Assembly (NCBI RefSeq): GCF_051401765.1
Contig: NC_135066.1
Location: 21,138,501-21,202,500, forward strand
Source of the DNA: Calliopsis andreniformis
Taxonomy: Eukaryota; Arthropoda; Insecta; Hymenoptera; Andrenidae
Length of the DNA: 64,000 nt
Reading direction: 5' to 3'
Positions 32,789 to 43,085 of this stretch are shown here, piece after piece. A model generated the notes under the pieces. It worked only from the letters and a program-made list of their open reading frames with translations. It ran no database searches and had not been told where the DNA came from. Position 1 is the stretch's first letter; every line of letters starts with the position of its first letter. Position numbers and translations under genes: made by a program.

Positions 32789-33490
32789 CAGAGTGTCCCA
32801 GCGAACACTGTACAGTGCGTTAATTCCTAAAGTATTAGAGATAAAAAAATAGTTCATATAGGATTGCATGGTTCGAAGGGGCCAATTTATTAGCGAAGAT
32901 GAATTTTTTGTAACATTATTATTATATGAGATATGATGGTCAAGTTTGGTTTTGTAAATGGAACTATATATTTTTTTACAGATCAGTTGATAATGGGTTT
33001 TAAGACGAATCCAGCGTCGTCCAATTTATGTACTTTTTTAAATTAATTTTTGAGATATTGCGCTTACAAATTTAGTGATTTTCGTCGGAAGAGAACCTTT
33101 CTGACCAGCAGGTACTGCGGGTGGTCTATTGTTCCCTCCCGATAGCGCGTGTTAGGCATTACCCCTTGAAACCGATACTAAGGTTTTCTTCTAACAAAAA
33201 TTGCTAAATTTGTAGGCGCAATATCAAGAAAATTAATTTAAAAAAGTATATAAATTAGACGTCGCTGGATTCATCTTGAAACACACTATCAACTGATCTG
33301 TAAAAACATATATATAGTTCCATTTAAAAAACCGAACTTGACCATCATATCTCATATAATAATAATGTTACAAAAAATTCGCCTTCGCTAATAAATTGGC
33401 CGCTTCGAACTGTCCTGTATAAACATTTTTTTTTCTATCTCTAATACTTTAGGAAATAACGTACAGTACAGTGTTCGCTGGGACACCCTG
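32789..33490. mobile_element. Fold-back MITE, Tc1/mariner-like ends, about 700 bp
   Basis: The left end CAGAGTGTCCCAGCGAACAC and right end GTGTTCGCTGGGACACCCTG are inverted copies, preceded on the left by TA. The arms extend about 280 bases each with diverged sequence, sharing blocks such as TTATATGAGATATGATGGTC and AACTGATCTGTAAAAA-type. About 130 bases lie between them. No coding is present. Confidence 0.78.
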
Positions 33491-33835
33491 AATAACAGTG
33501 TTACTTGTGAAAACTGTGTAACTATGAATACTGCTGCGCTGTATTTTCTTCTTCCACTTTATTCGTTTCAAGGTTCTATGTTCAACTGTTATATACTTTC
33601 CTTATTTTTAATACAATAAGTACGAAATTTTCTAATCCGAATGTGCGGATTTATTCAATAATCATTTATGAACAAATTTATGTGATACATACAGACATAG
33701 TTGCATTTAGACAGCAGACTCATACTTGCCATGGATACTGTTCGATTTTGCAACTGTTCGTAGCTCGTTTCGAGCGCGAGGTCGATGGTCGTTCAGAATC
33801 GTAGAAGTTAAACGTAGAAAAGTCGTGGAATCAAT
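33491..33835. other. No gene recognised
   Basis: AT-rich spacer between two elements; no supported frame. Confidence 0.5.
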
Positions 33836-35044
33836 GATATCCCCACAAAAAACTTCACAAAAGTAAAAAAATTACGCCAAGTACATGTAAACAACAAAAA
33901 AATAGAAGACCCCACAAAAAAATAGGAAATTACAATACAAAAAAAATATGTGAAATCAACATGTGCTGCAAGTACATAAAGGTGCTTTCCAGCAATGTGC
34001 AAAGGCGACACTATGTAATGTAATGTAAGATTCGATGCTTTCCAACTATACTTAAGATGACACAACTATGCACTAGTGTGGACCTTAGCTATACTTGACA
34101 AAAGTTATTTTGCTAGATTCTTTTAGTCTCACCCCTCAGAATTGTGACACTTGCTAAGAAAATGATCTGGAAAAAATTTGGGATCAATTGGAGCATAGGA
34201 AATGGACGCGCATCAAATTTGAAAATTTTTTAATTTTTTAATTTTAACATAAATATATGTTGTGATATATCGTTGAATTTGGCTTTTCTTTCTGTTTAAA
34301 GATACATAGATAACATAAACAGTTATTAATAGAAAAAACACTCATGACCTTAAAAACTCGAAAAAATGACCTTGAAACAAATTTTTTTTATCATTATATT
34401 CACATTCTTATATCCTACAACTTTTGTTTAAAGAGTTTTTTAATATATTCATAACTAACAGAGATATTAGAGTAATTAATTAATTAATACGCTCCAAAAG
34501 AAAAAGAGTTCCAAGATCGAAAATAAGAAATTGTTATAGACATTATGGAAAATATGAAAAGAGATGACATCAAAGTATTTCGTCCAAGATTTGCTGACGG
34601 ACTCGTCAGTAGGGCCAGAATATCCTGTCTTAATTCTTGATACAACATCTTACGTTGCTTGCCTGGAATTGAAGGTATCGTGTATGTTTTTAAATTATGT
34701 ATACAAATGTAGTAAGCGTTTCGTCCCGGATCTGCTTGTGGACGTTCGGTAAGACCATGCAGATCCTGCCCTAGACGCGACTGTGTTAACCCTTTCCAAT
34801 AAATTACAAAAAAAAAGTGTAATGCATACATCAACAATAGTTTAAAAACCCTAGTGAGACATATACGTCTCGCTGATCACGAAAAGGTTAACAAGCAATC
34901 TTCAATGCGTCTCCAAAATTCAATTAGTCACGGAAGGATTGATTAGGCGTTTGTATGTATTAAAAATGCTTTAGAAATCTTTTGATAAATTCTGCTTGTG
35001 ATGTCAGGATAGTGTTTTCGGTATTCCATCACATTTTGTAATAT

Positions 35045-35846
35045 TCATTGTTTCTCCTCTTCATTTTTAGATAATATTTTATTATATTCTTCCATGAGTT
35101 TAACGCCCCGCACGGCGGTGTCATTGACAACCTTAATGCCTTTAACAATGTTTAGCCCAATTTTGAAATCAGGGTCATCATTCCATGTAGAATGATTTTT
35201 TTCCAAAAATGTTATCGGTATTAAAAATCTTTGGAAGAATCGTTTGGAATTTGGAGAAATAAAATATTCCATTTTTTTGTCCATATAGTGATGCACATCC
35301 TTCGAAAGGATTTTATATTTTTTAATGCATTTTTTATCGTCACTATCTGTACTGGCATTTATTGCCTCTACCATTTGCACTTTCGTTTCATATGGTACGG
35401 CACTATCGAAAAATGACAATGCAGCCCTTTCTGGTGCCAAGTACCATAAATGGTTAATTAATTTGTTCATCGCAGTACGGCTTATTGTATCATCAATTTG
35501 ACGATAAGCGTACAAATTTTGTAAAAATTCTAAATTTTGCCGCAGAGCTTCTACTGCGATTGGAGCTTGCATCCACGCTTTTGAGTATAAATTGGCAAAG
35601 AAAATACAAATGTCCCGAATCCTCTTCGCTAGTCAAAGTAAATTCTTCTCTGAATAAATGTATTTTTAAACAATATATTGCCTTGGCCATCCATCGAGCG
35701 TGATGAAAAGCTCCCGGAGCTCGAAAAGCGTAATTTTTTGCAAAATTTCCGCCGAAGAAAATAATTGTGAGTCCCAAAAATTCTCGGTAATCTTCCCGTG
35801 GTTGCTGTTTGTGTTTTAAAGTTTCCATTGCAAACTCACATTTCAA
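35045..35846 (-). pseudogene. Transposase-like protein of an unclassified insect TE family
   Basis: Two minus-strand frames join in sense. 35846-35585 carries LGLTIIFFGG and RAPGAFHHARWMAKAIYCLK; 35572-35045 (175 codons) carries LWYLAPERAALSFFDS and KVVNDTAVRGVKLMEEYNK and ends at a natural stop, TGA, after EEEKQ. A one-base shift near 35580 separates them. I recall proteins with a GAxHxARWMAK block and a VNDTAERGV block as widespread in insect transposon sequences, but cannot name the superfamily. Catalytic Asp/Glu assignment was not possible. The N-terminal part is missing; upstream sequence turns into the nested MITE. Position between the TIRs supports a transposase role. Confidence 0.6.
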
Positions 35847-36004
35847 TATATTTACGAATTAAGCATTTAAGAAACAAATTTGATGCGCGTCCATTTCCCA
35901 TGATCCAATCGACCCCAAATTTTTCCAGATCATTTTCTCAACAAGTATCACAATTCTGGGGGGTGAAATTGAAAAAATTTTTTGGTCCAAAAATAAGGTC
36001 CACC

Positions 36005-36345
36005 CTACTATGCACAGTTAAAATGCTGTGTTCAACTTGGCGTGGCCAGGCAAGGTTAAGGTGTCGATGAATAAGAATTATTTAGAAATTGCAAACTAAT
36101 GAAAGTGTGCGCAATGTGTTAAAACTTTATGTAAATTGATGAGTTAGTTGCACGTCTGTGAAAGGCAAGGTATTGATGTTGATAAATGACCTTAGAAATA
36201 TTTTAAAATGTAACATAATGATAATCTACTCATATTGTCAGAGTTGAAAGCCTGCGAGAGAAGGTATGGTATTGATGATCTGAGAATATCTTGCCTGGCC
36301 ACGTCAAGTTGAACACAGCATTTTAGCTGTGCATAGTTGTGTCAT
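36005..36345. mobile_element. Nested MITE with about 46-bp TIRs
   Basis: Start TATGCACAGTTAAAATGCTG and end CAGCATTTTAGCTGTGCATA are inverted copies that extend inward through AACTTGGCGTGGCCAGGCAAG and its counterpart. The interior has two diverged copies of an AAGGTATTGATG..GACCTTAGAAAT-type unit related to 13425-13620. No coding. Confidence 0.7.
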
Positions 36346-36660
36346 CTTAAATATAGTTGAAAAGCACCGAATCTTCCATTACATTACATAGTGTCGCCTT
36401 TGCACATTGCTAGAAAGCACCTTTATGTACTTGCAGCACATGTTGATTTCACATATTTTTTTTATATTGTAATATTTTTTTGTGGGGGTATGTTGCAATC
36501 TTCTATTTGTTTGTGGGGATATGTACTTGCAGCTCACGTTGATTTCATATATTTTTTTTGTATTGTAATTTTCTATTTTTTTGTAGGGTCTTCTAGTTTT
36601 TTGTTGTTTTCATGTACTTGACGTAATTTTTTTAATTTTGTGAAGCTTTTTGTAGGGATC

Positions 36661-37424
36661 TCACTTGTTTTTACAAAGATCATCAACAGCTATGAACTGT
36701 CTTATCACGGGACGGAATTAAGGATACATTCTTACATTAGTAAAAACCATACATTTTTATTGTAATTTTTCTTTGAATATTTATTATATCAATAGTTGAA
36801 ACTGTTACATCATAGAAGATAAATTTATCAACTAGTTAATTACAAACTGAAAGCAGTTAAAAAATCAAATGATAATGTTTTAAATGAGAATACTCATGTC
36901 ACCACGTGCGAATGAAAATGCTTCTCCGTTCTATAATCTTCTACTGCAGATAACCTCCATGCTAATCCAGTGATGTTATATGATAAGGACCAATTAGGAA
37001 AACTGCAAACAACTTCTCTGAGCAAACTATTATTATTCTTTTAGTTTATTTGAAAGCTGAAATAAAAACCGAGAAATTTGTAATGAACACTAATAAATAA
37101 TAGAAGTACAAACAAACGTTAGTTTAAATTTACGTATTGTAAAATTTAAACGTGTGAAAAGCCTTCGTATCATATAATATACGACAACAAACATAATGAA
37201 GAACCACAGAAGAATAAATTTACAAATTGAAATTAAATTCTCCATTCTATAACCTACTACAGATAACCTCCGTGGCGGTTGCGTCCGAAATGTCACTCAA
37301 CAGTCAACAGTCGACAGATTCTCTTGTTCTCTATCCAATGACGGCCGCCGTGCCCTGCCGAATGATCCCGATTCCGAAAATCGACGAACGAAACATGTGT
37401 TAATTCCTTTTGGCTGAATGTGCA
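36661..37424. other. No gene recognised
   Basis: AT-rich with short unsupported frames. The block 37255-37400 is more GC-rich but shows no family resemblance. Confidence 0.5.
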
Positions 37425-37795
37425 CCTGTAACGCGTATACGTATGATGTTGACGAAAATTTGCCTGAAGAGTAAGAATCATAAGAAGAATCAGAAGAAAA
37501 TCATACAATTTTTGACTGATCCATGATATGATATTACGATATCTCTGTCATAGGTTAACCGATTTTATTGAATTTGGTCTTATTGGAAAGCTCAGATGCT
37601 GTTTACATGAGAAAAATGCTTTTAAATTTAGAAAATATTGCCCGTGTGATGAGATATTAATGAAATAAGTTTCAGGTAAGGTTGGAATTGTCGATTCTCC
37701 TGTAAAGATACACGGCAGCGACAGTCGACATATATGTATATACAGGGTGTTCTTCTTCATGTACTTGGCGTCGAGACGCTACCGTGTCTCTAGAT
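37425..37795 (+). repeat. Dispersed repeat family D, copy 2
   Basis: It is a direct repeat of 31767-32155. It contains TATACAGGGTGTTCTTCTTC near its end, resembling a Tc1/mariner-type terminus, and stops about 80 bases from the truncated env frame. Confidence 0.65.
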
Positions 37796-37869
37796 AAAGG
37801 ATAGATAGTCGTCCATAGTATGAAGCAAGCAACTCAAAATAATTAAGGACACTGTAACTTTATTCGTGC

Positions 37870-38271
37870 TTAAAGCGCGACTGAGAGAGATCTTCCCGGA
37901 AACAATGTTTTAGAGATGCTTCCTACGAAATTTAGTAAACCTCGTTTCGTTCTCATGTGCAATAGTGTTTTCAGATGAATTATTTTGTTTTCCAGCTGTT
38001 GCAGTCTACTCGAAAGGCTTTTTGTTTCTAATCTCTGATCGCAATCAATTGCTGCGCAAAATTTTATAAGTTTATTAATATGGTCTCGCCTTTCCTTTCC
38101 TATTCCTACATATGGCTGTACGTCTACACCTACCACTAGTTTTACTTCGGTATAATACATATATACACTTTGCAACTCTTCTAAAAATATGTTAGTGTTA
38201 TTTAAGGGGGTTATGCTTGTGCTTATAGTCTTACAACCTAAAATCAATGATGTTAGTGCCTGGATCAGCAT
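37870..38271 (-). pseudogene. env-like glycoprotein, N-terminal part only
   Basis: Errantivirus env products resemble baculovirus F-type fusion proteins. The 133-codon frame begins at an ATG directly after a TTTGTTTCAG splice acceptor (AG at 38273-38274), as expected for a spliced env mRNA. A hydrophobic N-terminus (residues 1-12) could be a signal peptide. A furin-like RTKR at about residues 107-110 is followed by a hydrophobic fusion-peptide-like stretch to about residue 124. The frame then runs into unrelated sequence and stops. The transmembrane segment and most of the ectodomain are absent, so this copy cannot encode a functional envelope protein. Confidence 0.75.
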
Positions 38272-38284
38272 CCTGAAACAAATT

Positions 38285-39773
38285 ATTTTTATCTATATAA
38301 TTTTAGTCTATTCCCATGGACTTTATATTCCTTATTTTGGTTGGGAAATTTACAAATGTAATATGGATTTATAACCTTAGTTATAATAGCTGGGCCTATC
38401 CATTCTGAATCTAATTTATTTTTTTTATGATCGTTATGAATTAGGACTTTATCACTTTCGTTAAAAAGACATTGGAGACGTATCTTCCTGTCTTAATCTT
38501 TTTTATATCTTGCTTTATTTTTATTTATTATTTTCTTAGCTATCTCTAAATAATTCTCATGTCTTTTTTTCCATAACTGAAATAATTCCTCTCCGCTGAG
38601 CGTACTCGTGGCGGAGATGGCACTAGGCATATTTGCTTTATGTCCAAAAGTTAACTCGAAAGGGGTATGACCTGTTCCTTCATGAATAGAGGTATTATAC
38701 CCCAAGCAAATCAGATTCATTATTTCATCCCATTCGCTTTGTTTATCGGCGGTACACGTTCTAATTAAATCTTTAACAGTGGCATGAGTACGTTCAAGTG
38801 CACCATTACTTTACGGATGAAAGCTAGTAGTCTTAATATGCTTTATCTTAAATGCTTCTTCAAATTTCTGCATAAGTTCAGAGACGAAATTCGTACCTTG
38901 GTCTGTTAAAATTTGTTTCGGTGAAGAGAATATATAAATATAATGTTCCAGTAACCCGTTAATAATTGAACCTGCTCGTTGGTCTTTAATTGGAATCAAA
39001 ACTAAATATTTTGTCAAAACATCTTGAATTGAAAGAATGAATTGGTTACCTTTGGCTGTCATCGGCAGAGGACCAAAGATATCCATTGATATTTTATCGT
39101 TAGGTTCGGTAGGAGTATTTGGTATTACTGCCGATTCTCTATGTCTTACTCTGGCTAATTTTTCTCTTTGACATGTTTCACAATTCGAAATAAACTCATG
39201 AACGTCCTTTCTTATATTGGGACAATAATATATTTCTTTTATCCTTTCAATAGTTCTATTCTCTCCAAAGTGTTGAGATGAGTTTGCATTATGATTTTCT
39301 TTAAGGATTTGATCTTTTATTTCAGGAATGATTTCAATTATTGGGGTTTTGGAGAAGGTATAGGTTTTATCGGGATTTCTGTTGGCTATAAACTGTATCA
39401 TGGATTCTATCTTTAAAGTTTCGTTTTCTGAGAATGCCTGAGTGTTGATGCCTAAGTGTGGATTTTCTGTGGCTAGCGTCTCTATTTGCTCTAATAGTTC
39501 CTGTTCGTTACTAAAGTTTAATCTCGTTTTATCTAATTGTTTATTTGTCTCGCGGTTTGGTTTCTCTTTATAGTTTGGAGGGATTTTAAGATCGCATAAG
39601 AATAATAAATAATCGTCATAGTGCAGTATGGAGGAGGGTGGAGATTCTGGTTCGGGATCTGGTGGGTCTAGTTGGGTCGTTTCAGGTGGGTTAGATTGAG
39701 GCGTCTCTATTATGTTTTGCGCTAGATTGTATAGTTCGTCCGGTGTCATATCTTTTAGTGGTTTGTCGGTCAC
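38285..39773 (-). pseudogene. pol: integrase
   Basis: Integrase inserts the element cDNA into the host genome. After a proline-rich spacer (residues 20-60 of the 39773 frame) the zinc-binding region shows HFGENRTIERIKEIYYCP and CETCQ. The catalytic core has SMDIFGPL (first Asp), LTDQGTNF (second Asp) and, after the stop, SNGALERTH (Glu). A TAA at 38811-38813 lies between the second Asp and the Glu, in a place where the family has a sense codon; it differs from CAA by one C-to-T change. The reading continues to KKD near 38493, then a further frame carries the C-terminal region (VLIHNDHKKNK, EWIGPAIITKV) to about 38290, just before env. Confidence 0.85.
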
Positions 39774-39779
39774 GGTTTT

Positions 39780-40990
39780 GTGTATTCTAGAGAGTGCATC
39801 AGCTGCTAGATTGTCTTTGCCTTTGTGATATTCTATTTCATAATGATACTCTTCTAATCTGAGTCTCCATCTAAATCTTCTGCCTAATAAATATTGCCTA
39901 AGTTTGAATTGCCCAAACTATTTCTAAGAGTTCTTTTTCTGTCGTTGTATAATGCGTCTCTGCTGAGTTTAACGTCCTAGAAATGTAGCAACATGGGTGT
40001 CCGTCTTGCGATAGTATGACACCTAGTCCTTCGTTAGAGGCGTCTGTGGTTAATGTAAATTCTTTAGGAAAATCTGGGTATTTCAACAAAGGTTCTTCAC
40101 ATAATTTTGTTTTTAGTTCGTCGAAAGCTATGTGTTGTCTGTCTGTCCAGTGAAATGGTGTGTCCTTCTTTGTGAGTTCAGTTAATGGTTTAGCTATTTT
40201 TGCAAAATTTTTTATGAATTTCCTGTAATAACCTGCTAGTCCCAGGAATGATTTTATTTCTGTAGGGCTCCTGGATAGTCTAAATACTTTTACTGCTTTA
40301 ATTTTTTCCGGATTCGGTTTTATACCGTCTTTTGATATCACATGTCCTAGATATTCTAATTCGGGTTTTAAAAATTCACACTTACCCGGCTGAAGCTTAA
40401 GTCCCAATTCTGAAAGTCTTTGTAATACTATGGCTAGATTCCTGTTATGTTCTTGAATTGTTTGTCCAAAAATAATAATATCGTCTAAGTAAACAAAGCA
40501 GTATTTCCCTATTAACCCTTTCAAAGCTTTATCCATCATACGTTGGAAGGTTGCAGGAGCATTTTTTAGTCCAAATGGCATTCAGTTATAGTGGAAGTGT
40601 CCCTCGGGAGTAGAAAATGCGGTGTATTTCTTAGAGTTAGGGTGCATTGGAATTTGGTGGAAGCCTGAGGACAGGTCTAATGCGGAATAGAATTTTGCGT
40701 TTCCTAATTGTGAAAGGATTGTTTCTATGTCAGGCAAAGGGTATGCGTCTTGGTCAGTAATTTCGTTAAGTTTTCTAAAATCTATAACTATCCTCCATTT
40801 CCTTTTACCTGATGCGTCAATCTTCTTAGGGACTACCCAAACAGGTGCGTTATAGGGTGAGTCTGAGGGTTCAATAATTTCTTTGTCTAACATTTCGTCT
40901 ATCTGTCTTTCTATTTCTCGTCTGTGACATTCAGGAGGTTTGTAGGATTTGATATTAATAGGTTTTTGGGATTTTAATTCGATTTCGTGG
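39780..40990 (-). pseudogene. pol: reverse transcriptase and RNase H
   Basis: This enzyme copies the element RNA and degrades it. The RT shows APVWVVPKK, IVIDFRKLNEIT, FYSALDLSSGFHQIPM, then a TGA at 40582-40584, then MPFGLKNAPATFQRMMD and an intact YLDD active site (40480-40491). RNase H shows TTDASNEGLGVIL, YISRTLNSAE and TTTEKELLEIVWA; a one-base slip near 39898 moves the tail (RWRLRLEEYHYEIEYHKGKD and DNLAADALSR) to another frame. The TGA replaces what is usually Arg (CGA to TGA). RT and RNase H catalytic residues are preserved, so the copy died by nonsense and frameshift mutation rather than by active-site loss. Confidence 0.88.
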
Positions 40991-40999
40991 GAGGTTAGA

Positions 41000-41702
41000 T
41001 CGGTACGTTTCTAATGCAAATGCATCTATATAGTTAATAATAATTTTCTCTATCACTGATTTGTAGTTTGGCTTAATGTAGGATGTACGTAGTTTTGAGA
41101 AAACTGTATTAATCCTACTTAGTTTTTTCTCCTCAGTATCAATTTCAATCTGATCAGTAGAAATCTTGTCTCTACCTGTATTGATGAAGCAAACTCGGGT
41201 TAGATTTTGGCCCACGTATGCTTCCTTGATCGTACTCTCGCCTGGTTCGAGGTCTAGTTCGGTGTATAGGTTGTCTTTGTTTTTACCTAAAAATAAATGA
41301 CTGTTGTTAATCATATAATCGTATTTTTGAAGGAACGGCAGGCCTAATATGCCATCTTCGGGTAAAGGAAAGGAATTCGATACAATATGGAATACGTGAT
41401 TCTCGTTTAAGATATTGAAGGCAACTGTTTCGTTGGATACATGCTTGTCACTCCCCGTTAATATCGTTCGAGTGTTATGGTCCCGTGGGAGATTTGAGTC
41501 TACCTTTTTTTCTCGCGCCAGTATCTAAGAGAAGTCGAGCGGGTCCATCTCTGATCCCTCTGAATGTGGCTCGTACGTATTGGAGTCTTCCTGGTATGTT
41601 GTGGATTCTTGCTGTTTCTCGATCTCGTCCTCTTCTTCCAGAATCGTATAGTTTACTCTGAGTGGTATTTTCCCTTGATGGGTTGCCCGAAAATTTGTGC
41701 AA
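41000..41702 (-). pseudogene. pol: aspartic protease
   Basis: The protease cleaves the Gag-Pol polyprotein. It begins overlapping the end of gag in the -1 frame, as expected for -1 ribosomal frameshifting. RLLLDTGA carries the catalytic D-T-G. A one-base slip in an A run (about 41505-41515) moves the rest to another frame: ILTGSDKHV, LPEDGILGLPFLQKYDY (flap and ILG block) and MINNSHLFL (from 41314). A second slip near 40995 connects to the RT linker. Confidence 0.8.
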
Positions 41703-42715
41703 TTAGATGCTATGTATCCGGCCTGTCCGCACTTGAAACACTTAGATGGTGACACTGGTGGAAGTGAACTCTGTCTCGTTGCTAGTGGTCTTGAAAACTG
41801 ATTGCTGGGCCGGGCTGATAATGGGGTACGTCTTTGTTCCATGTTGTTCCGTCGAACTGGTAGAGGGTTGTTTGCTCGTGATGGTAGGTGAGTCATTGTT
41901 TGTGCGGGTCTCCTCGAATCACGTAGCCAGTTTTCCATCTCTATCGCTAGGCTTTGTGCCTGTTCTAGAGTTTTTGGTTGTGCTGGCACTATCATTATTC
42001 CTATCTCCTTTCGTAGATTCATCGTATACGTAGATATCGCTGCATCTTCCTTTTCTTCGGTCGCAATTTTCCTACTACTTGATCGTGGATATTTATATTG
42101 AATGGCGTATTTTAATTCGTTCAGGGCCTGTCTGAACCGAACATTGCAATTTATGACTGATTCTGTCTGTCCCTGCCTTGTACTTTGCAAACGCGTTCTA
42201 CTACTATTCACGGTGCTTGGTGAAGTTACGTATGTTCGCAATGTTTCAAACAGATCTTCGTAGCTATCTATTCTTAAGTATCTTATTGCACGTTCAGCTT
42301 GGTCCGTTATTCGTTCAGCGATAATTAACCTTAACAACATATATTTGTCGGAACAAAGGGACCTTGCGTATCGCACGTCGGAAATGAAGTCTTCTACCCC
42401 TAAATCCTCACGACCGCGTAGCGTTCTAATAATTCTGATTACTTGGGCGGGTTTTTGTCCTAACTCGTTATTTGACCCTCTACTTTGGTTGCTTCCGTTG
42501 CCGTGTCGTTCCTCTTCTTCACTAGAGGTGCCTTCTGGATCGTCTTGATGGGTCGCGGCCCGTTTCTTATTTCTTGTTCCTTTTAGCCTAGATGATTCGC
42601 TTTCTTCTGTTACTACAGTTGCGTTTAAAGCCTTAGCTAAATCTATAATTTCTTGTCGTCTATTCCTATTTTCTTCTTCAAATAATTTCATGTGGTCAGC
42701 TAATGCCTTAATCAT
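41525..42715 (-). CDS. gag: gag capsid/nucleocapsid protein
   Basis: This is the structural protein of the Gypsy element particle. The 396-codon frame is open. It has a charged N-terminus, a capsid-like central region (EDFISDVRYARSLCSDKYML; RIDSYEDLFETLRTYV) and near residues 326-339 a CCHC knuckle CFKCGQAGYIASNC whose His is replaced by Tyr, so zinc binding is probably impaired. The acidic tail overlaps the protease frame. The start chosen is the ATG at 42715; a second open stretch just upstream in another frame (about 42960-42715, ending EKLTMERSTQ) overlaps this ATG and suggests that the original N-terminus was longer and was separated by an indel. Confidence 0.82.
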   Translation of the reverse strand: MIKALADHMKLFEEENRNRRQEIIDLAKALNATVVTEESESSRLKGTRNKKRAATHQDDPEGTSSEEEERHGNGSNQSRGSNNELGQKPAQVIRIIRTLRGREDLGVEDFISDVRYARSLCSDKYMLLRLIIAERITDQAERAIRYLRIDSYEDLFETLRTYVTSPSTVNSSRTRLQSTRQGQTESVINCNVRFRQALNELKYAIQYKYPRSSSRKIATEEKEDAAISTYTMNLRKEIGIMIVPAQPKTLEQAQSLAIEMENWLRDSRRPAQTMTHLPSRANNPLPVRRNNMEQRRTPLSARPSNQFSRPLATRQSSLPPVSPSKCFKCGQAGYIASNCTNFRATHQGKIPLRVNYTILEEEDEIEKQQESTTYQEDSNTYEPHSEGSEMDPLDFS

Positions 42716-42856
42716 TGTGTTGACCGTTCCATTGTTAATTTTTCTATAATTTCCTTCTGCTCTGTGATCGCCTTTTTGTATACGGGAACAGGGCCCTCGT
42801 CAGAACTGGTGGTGGGTTTAGGGTTTCTGTACGTAGTGAAAGCCGTACTTGCCTTG

Positions 42857-43056
42857 TTCGTTGATACTGCTTTACGTCTTAGAAGTGGCGCTCGTAGTCC
42901 TTCCTTGGATTGATCCTCCTTAGATGATGTCCAATGGAATTTCCTCTGACACTTGGTTCGTTGATACCTCTTTATGTCTCAGAAGTGGCACTCGTAGTCC
43001 TTCCTTGGATTGATCTTCCGTAGACGATGTCCAATGGAATTTCTTCTGACACTGAC
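42857..43056 (-). repeat. 100-bp tandem duplication in the leader/N-terminal gag region
   Basis: Two units of 100 bp (42857-42956 and 42957-43056) share long identical blocks such as CGTAGTCCTTCCTTGGATTG and ATGTCCAATGGAATTTC, with about a dozen differences. It lies between the primer site and the gag ATG. Confidence 0.8.
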
Positions 43057-43065
43057 TGATGGTAT

Positions 43066-43081
43066 CCTGGCAGGATCGCCA
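43066..43081 (-). promoter_or_regulatory. tRNA primer binding site
   Basis: Minus-strand TGGCGATCCTGCCAGG lies a few bases inside the LTR end ..GGGCGTGACA. Its complement ends in CGCCA and matches what I recall of the 3' end of an insect tRNA-Arg (ACG anticodon). It marks the start of reverse transcription. Confidence 0.7.
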
Positions 43082-43085
43082 AAAA

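Larger units (their letters stand above)
33836..36660 (-). mobile_element. Unclassified DNA transposon with long TIRs
   Basis: The segment 33836-34078 recurs inverted at about 36327-36660. Shared blocks include TGTGTCATCTTAA, ATTACATTACATAGTGTCGC, CACATTGCTAGAAAGCACCT-type and GTACTTGCAGCACATGTTGA. A transposase-like frame occupies the interior on the minus strand. The right TIR is longer because of a partly repeated segment (36480-36560). A separate short-TIR MITE (36005-36345) is nested at the inner edge of the right arm. Outer boundaries and target duplication could not be fixed. Confidence 0.7.

Noticed and set aside
41564..42548. Several + strand frames opposite gag
   Set aside because: They are the complement of the real gag coding on the minus strand.
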